64,000 nucleotides of DNA from NCBI RefSeq assembly GCF_021545785.1, contig NZ_CP079801.1, positions 1,178,001 to 1,242,000 on the forward strand. Direction: 5' to 3'. This document shows, piece by piece, positions 8,901 through 17,849 of this stretch. This DNA comes from Halopseudomonas maritima. Its GTDB lineage: Bacteria; Pseudomonadota; Gammaproteobacteria; Pseudomonadales; Pseudomonadaceae. The first letter of the stretch is position 1; each line of letters starts with the position of its first letter. A program made the position numbers and the translations under genes. The notes beneath the pieces were generated by a model. It saw only the letters and a program-made list of their open reading frames with translations. It did not search any database and was not told the origin of the DNA.

Positions 8901-9571
8901 CCGCCGAGAACTCGGTCGGCATTGGTGGCTCCTACCTCTGCGTCTACGGCATGGAAGGGCCCGGCGGCTATCAGTTCGTCGGTCGTACCCTGCAGATGTG
9001 GAACCGCTATCGCCAGACCCGCGAGTTCAGCAAGCCGTGGCTGCTGCGCTTCTTTGACCAGATCCGCTTTTATGAAGTCAGCCACGAGGAGCTGCAGCAG
9101 ATTCGTCGCGACTTCCCTCAGGGTCGCTATCCGCTGCGCATCGAGGAAAGTCAGTTCAGTCTGGCCGAGCACGAAGCCTTTATCGCCGATAACGCCGACG
9201 ACATCGACGCCTTCAAGCAGCAGCGCAACGCGGCGTTCGCCGAAGAACTGCGCCAGTGGCACGCCAATGGTCAGTTCAACTTCGAGAGCGAAGAGCTGGA
9301 AAGCAGCGACGAAGATGTCAACTGGCCCGAGGACAGCGTGGGCGTAGACAGCCCGGTTTCCGGCAGTCTGTGGCAGGCCGAGGTCAAGGTGGGCGACACG
9401 GTCAAGGCCGGCCAGACCCTGCTGATTCTGGAGTCCATGAAAATGGAAATCCCGCTGCAGGCGCCCTGTGCTGGCGTGGTTACCCACGTGCTGCAGCAGC
9501 CCGGTGGCCGCGTGCAGGCGGGTCAGCCGCTGGTAGTGCTGCGCGATGAGGCGGTTGATAGCGCCGCCTAA
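5957..9571 (+). CDS. Biotin-dependent guanidine (urea-type) carboxylase
   Basis: A 1204-residue single-chain carboxylase. Residues about 1-450 are biotin carboxylase (glycine-rich loop KSTAGGGGIGMQ, active-site EVNTRLQVEH). About 450-1100 is the KipA/KipI-like carboxyltransferase, and the C-terminal biotinyl domain carries ESMKM with Lys1162 as the biotin site. Length matches urea carboxylases without a fused allophanate hydrolase. Homologues under ykkC control have been shown to prefer guanidine over urea, giving carboxyguanidine. Two guanidine riboswitches in this operon make that specificity likely here. No allophanate hydrolase gene follows, which is unusual. Confidence 0.92.
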   Translation: MFNKVLIANRGAIATRIIRTLRTLGVGSVAVYAECDADSLHVRLADEAYSLGDGAAADTYLQVDKLLAIAAETGAQAIHPGYGFLSENANFVRRCEAAGVAFIGPTPEQMLAFGLKHHARELAEQANVPLLPGTDLLTDLAAAKAEAARIGYPVMLKSTAGGGGIGMQLCHSEDELSGAFDSVKRLGASNFADDGVFLEKFIARARHIEVQVFADGKGSALALGERDCSSQRRNQKVVEECPAPNLSDAVRSELHATAEKLLSSVSYRNAGTVEFIYDADSHQFYFLEVNTRLQVEHGVTEEVFGVDLVEWMVRLAAGEELELNARRASLAPKGHSIQVRLYAEDPFRDFQPCAGLLSEVAFPSGDGIRIDHWIESGLEVPPYFDPMLAKVIVHAEDRAAALTKLQSTLDATRLYGSETNLDYLRALTRDPALLAGEVTTRYLNSFRFQPARIDVLAGGTQTTIQDFPGRTGSWDVGVPPSGPFDSYAFRLGNRLLDNPADAAGLEITLQGPTLRFASASQIVLSGAEIDAKLDEQPIAAWQVIDVAAGQTLTLGRIKEAGARAYLAVLGGLQCPDYLGSKSTFTLGQFGGHNGRALRTGDVLHLSASASPVASAEVPSELRPAISNQWELRVIYGPHGAPDFFTGKDIDSFFATDWEIHYNSSRTGVRLIGPKPEWARKDGGEAGLHPSNIHDNAYAFGTVDFTGDMPVILGPDGPSLGGFVCPATVITADLWKLGQLRAGDTLRFVPVSIEQAVALEAAQIEQIDALAAKPVEWVPVPVDSPILKRLPAEQFGDEIVYRAAGDQFLLVEYGEQMLDIRLRFRAHALMQWLQQNPVAGLRELTPGIRSLQVHFDSQQLSHDALLGHLLKAEQALSERLNELAVPSRIVHIPLSWDDEACQLAIEKYTQSVRKNAPWCPSNLEFIRRINGLDSIDDVKKVLFEASYLVMGLGDVYLGAPVATPTDPRHRLVTTKYNPARTWTAENSVGIGGSYLCVYGMEGPGGYQFVGRTLQMWNRYRQTREFSKPWLLRFFDQIRFYEVSHEELQQIRRDFPQGRYPLRIEESQFSLAEHEAFIADNADDIDAFKQQRNAAFAEELRQWHANGQFNFESEELESSDEDVNWPEDSVGVDSPVSGSLWQAEVKVGDTVKAGQTLLILESMKMEIPLQAPCAGVVTHVLQQPGGRVQAGQPLVVLRDEAVDSAA

Positions 9572-9575
9572 AAAA

Positions 9576-9612
9576 GATGCTTTCTGGTGCTTAATAAGCA
9601 TCAGAAAGCATC
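9576..9612 (-). terminator. 17-bp hairpin abutting the truncated symporter; canonical terminator only on the minus strand
   Basis: GATGCTTTCTGGTGCTT (9576-9592) and AAGCATCAGAAAGCATC (9596-9612) pair over 17 positions (one G-U in plus-strand RNA) around an AAT loop. Read on the minus strand the stem is followed by six T residues, the form of an intrinsic terminator. No minus-strand gene lies to its right. The stem ends one base before the ATG of the truncated gene, so it marks or lies near a rearrangement junction. Confidence 0.6.
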
Positions 9613-10476
9613 ATGTCGTATCAAGTTACAAACTCCCCAAGCGTGGTATCAGCCGAGGTGCTGGTGCCCATCATGGCTGGCGGTTACCTGCTGATCGCTA
9701 TCGTAGTGCTGGGCCTGAACTTCACCGAGATTCCCGCCACCCTGAAGCTGATCGTAGAAAGCGCCTTCGGCATTGGCCCTGCCGTCGGCGGCGGTATCGG
9801 CGCGGCCATCCTGATGGGCGTCAAACGCGGCCTGTTCTCCAACGAAGCGGGTCTCGGCAGCGCGCCCAACGTGGCTGCTGTTGCGTACGTGCCGCACCCG
9901 GCCAACCAGGGCGTGGTGCAATCGTTCTCGGTCTTCATCGACACCATTATCCTGTGCACCTGTACCGCGCTGATCATTCTGATGGGCACCGCCTATGATC
10001 CGAGTCTGGCCGACTCCAGCCAGGGCGTGGCCCTGACCCAGGCGTCGCTAGCCACTCACATCGGTGAATGGGGCCGCGTGTTCGTCAGTATCGCCATGCT
10101 GCTGTTCGGCTTCAGCACCGTGCTCTACAACTACTACCTGGGCGAAAACAGCGTCAGCTATCTGACCACCGGCCGCAGCAACGAATTCGTGATGAACGGC
10201 TTCCGCGTGGTGGTGATCTGCCTGTGCTGTCTGGGCGCGATCATGGATCTGGGCACGGTGTTCGGCTTTGCCGACCTGACCATGGGCCTGTTGGCGCTGG
10301 TCAACCTGATTGCCCTGGCGCTGCTGTTCAAGACCGGCAAGCGCGTGCTCGGCGACTACGACCGCCAGCTCAAGAGCGGCAACAAGGTGCCCACCTTCCA
10401 GGCTGAAGAGTTTGCCGACCTGAAGCTGGACGCCGAGTCCTGGCCGGTCGCTGACAACAGCCGCAAACAACCCTGA
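9613..10476 (+). pseudogene. N-terminally truncated AgcS-type sodium:amino-acid symporter
   Basis: The 287-residue frame matches the C-terminal part of alanine/glycine:cation symporters (motifs 'VPIMAGGYLLIA', 'GIKRGLFSNEAGLGSAPN'-like, 'MLLFGFSTVLYNYYLGENS'). Family members are usually about 450-500 residues, so roughly the first 200 residues with several membrane helices are missing. Homology appears to begin near residue 13 (base ~9650). It abuts a long hairpin, with no good ribosome-binding site. The intact gene probably served the downstream aspA-ansA genes. A functional half-transporter is unlikely. Confidence 0.8.
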
Positions 10477-10486
10477 CACCACCTGA

Positions 10487-10508
10487 GAGCGCCGGGTTTC
10501 CGGCGCTC
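10487..10508 (+). terminator. Intrinsic terminator-like hairpin after the truncated symporter
   Basis: GAGCGCCGG and CCGGCGCTC pair perfectly around GTTT and are followed by CGTTTCC. It separates the symporter remnant from aspA, so aspA may need its own promoter or read-through. Confidence 0.6.
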
Positions 10509-10533
10509 CGTTTCCCTGCGGAAGCACACCCCC

Positions 10534-11933
<1,400 letters not shown>

Positions 11934-11937
<4 letters not shown>

Positions 11938-12959
11938 CCGCAGAGGTTCTGATCCTGCATACCGGCGGCACCATCGGCATGGTGCCCGGCCCGCACGGGC
12001 TGGCGCCCGCCGCCGGTTTGCAGCAGCGGATCGAGCAGCAACTGGGCAGCAGTCTTGCGCTGCTGCCCAGCTTCGACCTGCTGGAGCTCGACCCGCTAAT
12101 CGACAGCGCGGACCTGACACCCGGCCACTGGCAGCAGCTGGCGGCCCTGCTGGCCGAGCACTGGGACGACTACCGCGGCTTTATCATCCTGCACGGCACC
12201 GACACCATGGCCTACAGCGCTGCAGCGCTGTCGTTCATACTCGGAGCCAGCGAGCGCAACGTGCTGTTCACTGGTGCGCAGGTACCGCTTGGCCTACCGC
12301 GCAGTGACGCCGTGGCGCACCTGCAAGCCGCCCTGCAACTGGCCGCCGGGCCGCGTATCCCAAATGTCAGTCTGGTGTTCAATAACCGTTTGCTCAACGG
12401 CAGCCGTCTGCGCAAGGTCAGCAGCCAGCAGTTTCCGGCCTTCGACACGCCAAACGCCGCGCCGCTGGCTGACCTCAACATCCGTCCGCTGCTTCACCGC
12501 GAACGGCTGCTTGGTGAGCATGTTGCCAGCCGCCATCCGCGCGACGCTGCCGCGCTGACCTTCCAGGCAGGCGCCGTTGCCATGCTCTGCCTGCACCCGT
12601 CCATGCCCACAGCGCTATACGACGCGCTGCTGGCCGACAACGCCTGCAAGGCGGTGGTGCTACAGAGTTTTGGCGCCGGCAACATCCCGAGCCGTGACGC
12701 GGCGTTCAATGCCTTCATCAAACGCGCCGCCGCTCGCGACAAAGTCGTGGTCAACGTCACCCAGTGTTTGCAGGGCGGCATCAGCCCCGGCGCCTACGCC
12801 GCCAGCGCCGGCCTGCAGGAACAGGGCGTATTGAGCGGCGGAGACATGACGCCGGAAGCCGCGTTCTGCAAGCTGCATTGGTTGCTGGCGGGCGGGCGTG
12901 ACGCGGCGGCAGTCCGCCGCGACTGGCCACTCAACCTGAGCGACGAAGGCACGATCTAA
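11934..12959 (+). CDS. ansA: L-asparaginase, type I
   Basis: A 341-residue asparaginase. Two catalytic threonine motifs are visible: HTGGTIGM near residues 9-16 and HGTDTM near 87-92. No signal peptide is present, so it is the cytoplasmic (type I, AnsA-like) form. The start at 11934 overlaps the aspA stop by four bases, and product aspartate feeds directly into aspartase. The gene ends convergently with the HTH regulator gene; the two stop codons share three bases. Confidence 0.9.
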
Positions 12960-13783
12960 AACCGCGCCCGGAAATGCCACTCGCCCGGGCCGATATCATT
13001 GCGGATCGCCGCGCGGATATCTGCATCCAACGCGGGATCATCGCAGGCATACAGCCCGCACAGCGCCAGCACCCGCTGGCGATCCACCTCGCGGCCCAGA
13101 TACTCGTAGAGCACCCGGGTGCAACAGGGCACCCGCTCGCCGCTGCCGGACACACCGATGCGCAGCCCAGTCAGGCGATCTACCCGGTTACGAAACGACG
13201 GGTAGAGCACCGTCTGGGTCATTTCGAAGTTGGTCAGGGTTTCATAGTCGGCAAGAAAGATACGATCCGACAGAAACTGCACCATGCCACGGTACACGCC
13301 GTGAAACGGCTTGCTGCCCGGTCGCTCGCGGATACGCTCGGTGCGCTGGTAATAGGCCTTGCCGTCGCGCTCTTCCAGGCACACCAGCGTGCGCAGAATG
13401 CTGCCGGGATAGGCCATCGACAGGTAGTACTCAAAGTAGTACCCCAGGTACTTGTCGAGCCCGCTCTGGCCGACCCGGTTTAGCCGCTCAAGGTAATCCT
13501 GCTCAAGCGAGGCCGGCTGCACCGATGCCAAAGCCGGTCGCTCGCCCGGTTGCGGGCGCACCTGAATCAGTCGCTGAAACTGCCCGTGGGGTAGCAGCAT
13601 TTCGTGCACCTCGACGCCGAAGAAATCACACAGCCGCCGCATGGTGCTGTCGGAGGGGCGATTGACGCCGTTGAGATAGCGATTGAACTGCGGGCGATTA
13701 ATCCCCAGCCGGCGGCACACCTCGGCAGTGGACTTGTAGTAGCTGCACAGCAACCGCAGGTTGTCGCCAAAATCGTCGTGCAT
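12956..13783 (-). CDS. HTH transcriptional regulator of unknown target
   Basis: A 275-residue protein from the ATG at 13783, preceded by AAAAGG; a GTG at 13819 would add 12 residues. The N-terminus is a lambda-repressor/XRE-like helix-turn-helix ('TAEVCRRLGINRPQFNRYLNG' region, then 'RPSDSTMRRLCDFFGVE'). The remaining 200 residues, with many aromatic and arginine residues ('YLGYYFEYYLSMAYPGS', 'FLADYETLTNFEMTQT'), do not match a sensor domain I can name. It is convergent with aspA-ansA and divergent from the lipoprotein gene. Its target is unknown. Confidence 0.75.
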   Translation of the reverse strand: MHDDFGDNLRLLCSYYKSTAEVCRRLGINRPQFNRYLNGVNRPSDSTMRRLCDFFGVEVHEMLLPHGQFQRLIQVRPQPGERPALASVQPASLEQDYLERLNRVGQSGLDKYLGYYFEYYLSMAYPGSILRTLVCLEERDGKAYYQRTERIRERPGSKPFHGVYRGMVQFLSDRIFLADYETLTNFEMTQTVLYPSFRNRVDRLTGLRIGVSGSGERVPCCTRVLYEYLGREVDRQRVLALCGLYACDDPALDADIRAAIRNDIGPGEWHFRARF

Positions 13784-13899
13784 AGGGCCTTTTCTCGCTT
13801 GAGGGTCTGCTGCCGACACATCCCCCCTGTTTACGGGCTGCCCGGTACCCAGGCACCTGGCTAGCCTACCGGAACAAGTACATGGAAAGGGAGTGGAGC

Positions 13900-15801
13900 A
13901 TGATCAATCAACAATGGAATTACCTTAAACTGCCGGGCGCCCTGCTTGGCGCGGCCCTGTTGAGCGCCTGCCTTAGCGGCGGCGGTGGAGGCGGCGGCAG
14001 TAACGGTGGTGGCGCGCCCGCCGGCACCAGCGTGAGCGGCACAGCCGCCACTGGTGCGGCCATTGCCGGCGGTACCATCACGGCTGTCTGCGCAGACGGC
14101 TCGGGCTTTACCGATACCGTGACCACCGGCACCGACGGCAGTTGGCGCGGCGAGATCAGCAACGCACAGGTGCTGCCCTGCGCCCTGCGCATCAACGGCG
14201 GCACGCCGAACGTGACGCTCTACAGCCTGGCCACCGCCAGCGGCAACGTGAACATCACCCCGCTCACCGACCTGGCACTGGCGCTGCAGGTCAACGACCT
14301 GTCGGGGCAGAGCCTGACAGACTGGTTCAGCGCACCCGGCGATGGCAGTGCCGACCTGGCCACCCTGGGCGCTCAGCTTGGCGCCGCCGCCGACGCCCTG
14401 CGCAACCTGCTGGAAGCGGCCGGCTATACGCTGCCCGCCAGCTGGGGCACCGGCTCCACCGCGCCGTTTAGCGCAGCCTTCACACCGGACCCAAACAGCG
14501 ACCCCTACGACCAACTGCTTGAAGCCCTGGCCCAGGCGATCAACGGCACCCCCAGCCTGGCCGATTACGACGCCCTGGTCAGCTCACTGCTCGGCGGTGC
14601 CAGCTTGCCGGCTGCGCCCGGCTCGCAAAACGGCGGCGGCAGCGTTCCAGCGACCCTGAACAGCGCGCTGGTCGGCAGCTTGGATCTGGTCTTCAAGCAA
14701 GGCAGCGGTGCCGGCTGCGGCAGCGTCTGCGCCTTCAGCGAAGATCAGGCCGTCAGCGTGGTGCTGGGCGCCGACAACAGCCTGACCATCAACGGCAAGA
14801 CCCTGACCAACCCCATCAACCGGATTCTCGGCGACAGCCCGCATCTGCCGGAAATCATCTGGCAGGACGGCAACATCGACTATGCCCTGAGCGACAACGA
14901 GGTGGGGCATTTCAACGAAATCAACGTCGGTGATCTGAGCAATACCAGCGGCCCGTTCAATACCCCGGCCTTCCTCGGCCAGTTGCGCGTCAAGCAACCG
15001 GTGAACCCCGCCGCCACCGCAGTTGGCGCGCTGGCCGGCACCTACACGCCGACCTTCGTCAACCGTAGCGCCCGTTTTGAAGACACTGCACTGACGCTGG
15101 GCGATCAGGCGCAGGTGCTGGTGCAGAACAACGGCGTCGTCAGCATCGAAGATTTCACCTTTGACCCGAGCGACCCGACCTTCAATTTCTGGAACGGCAG
15201 CACCTCGCCCTACCAGAACACACCGGTCTACCAGCTCACCGTCAAGCCCAGCGAGGATGTGACCCATACCCTGACCATCACGCTGGACCAGCAGCGCACC
15301 AGCCCGGTCGCCTGGCGCATTGCAATCACTACGCGCATCGGCTCCGGCGCCTACAGCAACAGCTACATGGATCTGGAAGAGCGCCCGCTGGCACCGGAAA
15401 TCACCACCCTGTTCCAGACCCTGCAGGCGCGCAGCCCGATCACCCTGACCGGTTTTGTCGACAGCACACTGCAGTCAGGCTTTACCCTGTGCGAGGAGGT
15501 TGATCTGCTCATCGAGGGTGACGGCAGCATCGCCGATCCGTGGCGTTATGACCTCAACCCCAAGGGCGTCACCACCCCCGGCATCAGCAACGGCCAGAAA
15601 GGTACCGAAACCTTCAGCTTGCGCAACGCCTACTACGCAACTGAAAGCAACGGTGAGCGCGCGGCCATGGAGCGTTTGCAGATCCTGCTGCGCGATGACG
15701 GCGAGGTTGAGCTGCAACAGTTCAACGGCGGCATCATCCGCGATCAGGCCAGTACCGACCCGACGCAGATTGCCACCGCCAACTGCGAGGCCTTCCAGTA
15801 A
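13900..15801 (+). CDS. Large secreted lipoprotein of unknown function
   Basis: A 633-residue protein. From the ATG at 13900 (preceded by AAAGGGAG) the signal peptide ends in a lipobox LSAC with Cys24; the next residue is Leu, which favours the outer membrane. A run of seven glycines follows as a flexible linker. Residues about 45-115 resemble a carboxypeptidase-regulatory/Big-like module ('VSGTAATGAAIAGGTITAVC'). A long beta-rich region with few charged motifs follows. Cysteines occur in pairs (AGCGSVC; CEEV...NCEAFQ at the C-terminus). An upstream in-frame ATG at 13882 would put six residues before the signal peptide. I do not recognise a catalytic domain. Confidence 0.8.
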   Translation: MINQQWNYLKLPGALLGAALLSACLSGGGGGGGSNGGGAPAGTSVSGTAATGAAIAGGTITAVCADGSGFTDTVTTGTDGSWRGEISNAQVLPCALRINGGTPNVTLYSLATASGNVNITPLTDLALALQVNDLSGQSLTDWFSAPGDGSADLATLGAQLGAAADALRNLLEAAGYTLPASWGTGSTAPFSAAFTPDPNSDPYDQLLEALAQAINGTPSLADYDALVSSLLGGASLPAAPGSQNGGGSVPATLNSALVGSLDLVFKQGSGAGCGSVCAFSEDQAVSVVLGADNSLTINGKTLTNPINRILGDSPHLPEIIWQDGNIDYALSDNEVGHFNEINVGDLSNTSGPFNTPAFLGQLRVKQPVNPAATAVGALAGTYTPTFVNRSARFEDTALTLGDQAQVLVQNNGVVSIEDFTFDPSDPTFNFWNGSTSPYQNTPVYQLTVKPSEDVTHTLTITLDQQRTSPVAWRIAITTRIGSGAYSNSYMDLEERPLAPEITTLFQTLQARSPITLTGFVDSTLQSGFTLCEEVDLLIEGDGSIADPWRYDLNPKGVTTPGISNGQKGTETFSLRNAYYATESNGERAAMERLQILLRDDGEVELQQFNGGIIRDQASTDPTQIATANCEAFQ

Positions 15802-15859
15802 GGCCGAGGGCTTGGCGCCGTTTCGTTCACCCGCTTGACGAAACGACACCAGGCCCCAC

Positions 15860-15890
15860 GCCGGCGGGTCCATCCCGCCGGCTTTTCCCT
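15860..15890 (+). terminator. Intrinsic terminator after the lipoprotein gene
   Basis: GCCGGCGGG and CCCGCCGGC pair perfectly around TCCAT and are followed by TTTTCCCTTT, a canonical rho-independent terminator. Confidence 0.85.
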
Positions 15891-15998
15891 TTGTCATCCC
15901 CCGGTTGATCGGCGACAATATGCAGCCAATTTTCTTGCCGGGCCGCAGCGCGCTTAAGCGTGCCACCATCGCGCCCCGCCAACTGCCCAGTAGCCGAC

Positions 15999-17585
15999 AT
16001 GTCCAACGCCATCGAAAAAGAAGTCGCCAAGCGGCGCACCTTCGCCATCATCTCCCACCCGGATGCGGGTAAGACCACCATCACCGAACGCCTGCTGCTG
16101 ATGGGGCAGGCGATCAGCGTTGCCGGCACGGTTAAGTCACGCAAATCCGACCGCCACGCCACCTCCGACTGGATGGCGATGGAAAAGGAGCGGGGCATTT
16201 CGGTGACCACCTCGGTGATGCAGTTCCCCTATCGCGACGCCATGGTCAACCTGCTCGACACCCCCGGTCACGAAGACTTCTCGGAAGATACCTACCGCAC
16301 CCTGACCGCGGTGGACTCGGCGCTGATGGTGCTCGACGGCGGTAAGGGTGTCGAGCCGCGTACCATTGCGCTGATGGACGTCTGCCGCCTGCGCGACACG
16401 CCCATCGTCAGCTTCGTCAACAAACTCGACCGCGACATCCGCGACCCGATTGAGCTGCTCGACGAGATTGAGGCGGTGCTGAACATCAAAGCCGCGCCGA
16501 TCACCTGGCCGATCGGCTGCTACCGCGACTTCAAGGGCGTCTACCACCTGGCCGAAGACAAGATCATCGTCTACGTCCCGGGCCACGGCCACGAGCGCAC
16601 CGAGCAGCAAATCATCAACGGCCTGGACTCGGACGAAGCCCGCGCGCACCTGGGCGATCTGTACGACAACTTCGTCGAAGAGCTGGAGCTGGTGCAGGGC
16701 GCCTGCCATGAGTTTGATCAGGACGCCTTTATCAAGGGCGAGATGACGCCGGTGTTCTTCGGTACCGCACTGGGTAACTTCGGTGTAGATCAGGTGCTGG
16801 ACGCCATCGTTGACTGGGCACCGCGCCCGCAGCCACGCGCCAGCCACGAGCGCGACGTGCAGCCGACCGAAGCACCCTTCACCGGTTTTGTGTTCAAGAT
16901 TCAGGCGAACATGGACCCGAAACACCGCGACCGCATCGCTTTTGTGCGTATCTGCTCCGGCCGCTACGAGAAGGGTATGAAGCTGCACCACGTGCGCACC
17001 GGCAAGGAAGTGCGCATCGCCGACGCCCTGACCTTCTTCGCCGCAGAACGTGAGCACCTGGAAGAGGCCTGGGCGGGCGACATCATCGGCCTGCACAACC
17101 ACGGCACCATCCAGATCGGTGACACCTTTACCGAAGGCGAGAAGATCGGTTTTACCGGTATCCCGCACTTTGCCCCGGAACTGTTCCGCCGCGTACGTCT
17201 GAAAGACCCGCTGAAATCCAAGCAGCTGCGTCAGGGCCTGCAGGAGCTGGCCGAGGAAGGTGCGACCCAGGTGTTCTTCCCCGAGCGCAACAACGACATC
17301 ATCCTCGGCGCCGTGGGTGTGCTGCAGTTTGACGTGGTGGCCGAGCGTCTGAGGCAGGAATACAAGGTCGAGTGCATCTACGAGCCGGTCAACGTCTGGT
17401 CCGCCCGCTGGGTCGAATCCAGTGATCGCAAGAAACTGGACGAGTTCAGCAACAAGGCCACCGACAACCTCGCCGTAGACGGCGGCGGCCACCTCACCTA
17501 CCTGGCCCCAACGCGCGTCAACCTGAGCCTGACCGAAGAGCGTTGGCCGGAGATCAACTTCCGCGCCACGCGAGAGCATCACTGA
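15999..17585 (+). CDS. prfC: Peptide chain release factor 3
   Basis: A 528-residue translational GTPase that recycles RF1/RF2 from ribosomes after peptide release. G-motifs are clear: SHPDAGKT at residues 19-26, DTPGH in the G3 loop, NKLD in G4, and the switch region 'MEKERGISVTTS'. I placed the start at the ATG at 15999, which gives the usual family length; an in-frame upstream start at 15960 would add residues with no family match. It is followed by the first heptamer-hairpin element. Confidence 0.95.
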   Translation: MSNAIEKEVAKRRTFAIISHPDAGKTTITERLLLMGQAISVAGTVKSRKSDRHATSDWMAMEKERGISVTTSVMQFPYRDAMVNLLDTPGHEDFSEDTYRTLTAVDSALMVLDGGKGVEPRTIALMDVCRLRDTPIVSFVNKLDRDIRDPIELLDEIEAVLNIKAAPITWPIGCYRDFKGVYHLAEDKIIVYVPGHGHERTEQQIINGLDSDEARAHLGDLYDNFVEELELVQGACHEFDQDAFIKGEMTPVFFGTALGNFGVDQVLDAIVDWAPRPQPRASHERDVQPTEAPFTGFVFKIQANMDPKHRDRIAFVRICSGRYEKGMKLHHVRTGKEVRIADALTFFAAEREHLEEAWAGDIIGLHNHGTIQIGDTFTEGEKIGFTGIPHFAPELFRRVRLKDPLKSKQLRQGLQELAEEGATQVFFPERNNDIILGAVGVLQFDVVAERLRQEYKVECIYEPVNVWSARWVESSDRKKLDEFSNKATDNLAVDGGGHLTYLAPTRVNLSLTEERWPEINFRATREHH

Positions 17586-17810
17586 GCGGCGTTGCCGCTC
17601 GGCTGGAGGCTGGAGGCTGGAGGCTGGAGGCTGGAGGCTGGAGGCTGGAGGCTGGAAAGCATAACGCCATACGCAAACGGCTAGCGTAATGGCATTGACC
17701 ACCTCAAGCCAAAGCAGCGACTACGCTCAAAAAACCAGCAACTAACGACTGGCTAGACCTTTCAGCCCTCCAGCCTTCAGCTTCCCGCCGCGTCCGGCCC
17801 AGCCGGACGC
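17584..17810. repeat. Heptamer-hairpin intergenic element A
   Basis: Directly at the prfC stop lies a hairpin (GAGCGGC-GTT-GCCGCTC, 17584-17600), then eight exact tandem copies of GGCTGGA (17601-17656). After a 104-base spacer come inverse-complement heptamers (TTCAGCC, TCCAGCC, TTCAGCT at 17761-17782) and a second hairpin (GCGTCCGGC-CCA-GCCGGACGC, 17790-17810). Two more elements of the same build occur at 22.0 and 33.1 kb. The arms could fold into one long slippage-tolerant stem. Confidence 0.85.
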
Positions 17811-17837
17811 CTGCTTGCCTATCAAGGCAAGCAGGCG
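17808..17837 (+). promoter_or_regulatory. 13-bp hairpin in the tatD leader
   Basis: CGCCTGCTTGCCT and AGGCAAGCAGGCG pair perfectly around ATCA. Its first three bases overlap the preceding hairpin of element A, so the two stems compete. It ends 12 bases before the tatD ATG and could affect ribosome access. Confidence 0.55.
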
Positions 17838-17849
17838 TAGCGTCCCCCC

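Noticed and set aside
5069..9601. A 1510-codon open frame on the minus strand opposite the carboxylase and DUF1989 genes
   Set aside because: It mirrors the coding strand of genes with clear motifs. Long antisense frames are expected in G+C-rich genes, and the translation shows no domain.
17601..17656. Tandem heptamers as a CRISPR array
   Set aside because: Units are 7 bases with no spacers, and no cas genes are present.
16137..17702. A 521-codon minus-strand frame opposite prfC that starts in the heptamer repeats
   Set aside because: Its first residues are only translated heptamers and the rest is antisense to RF3.
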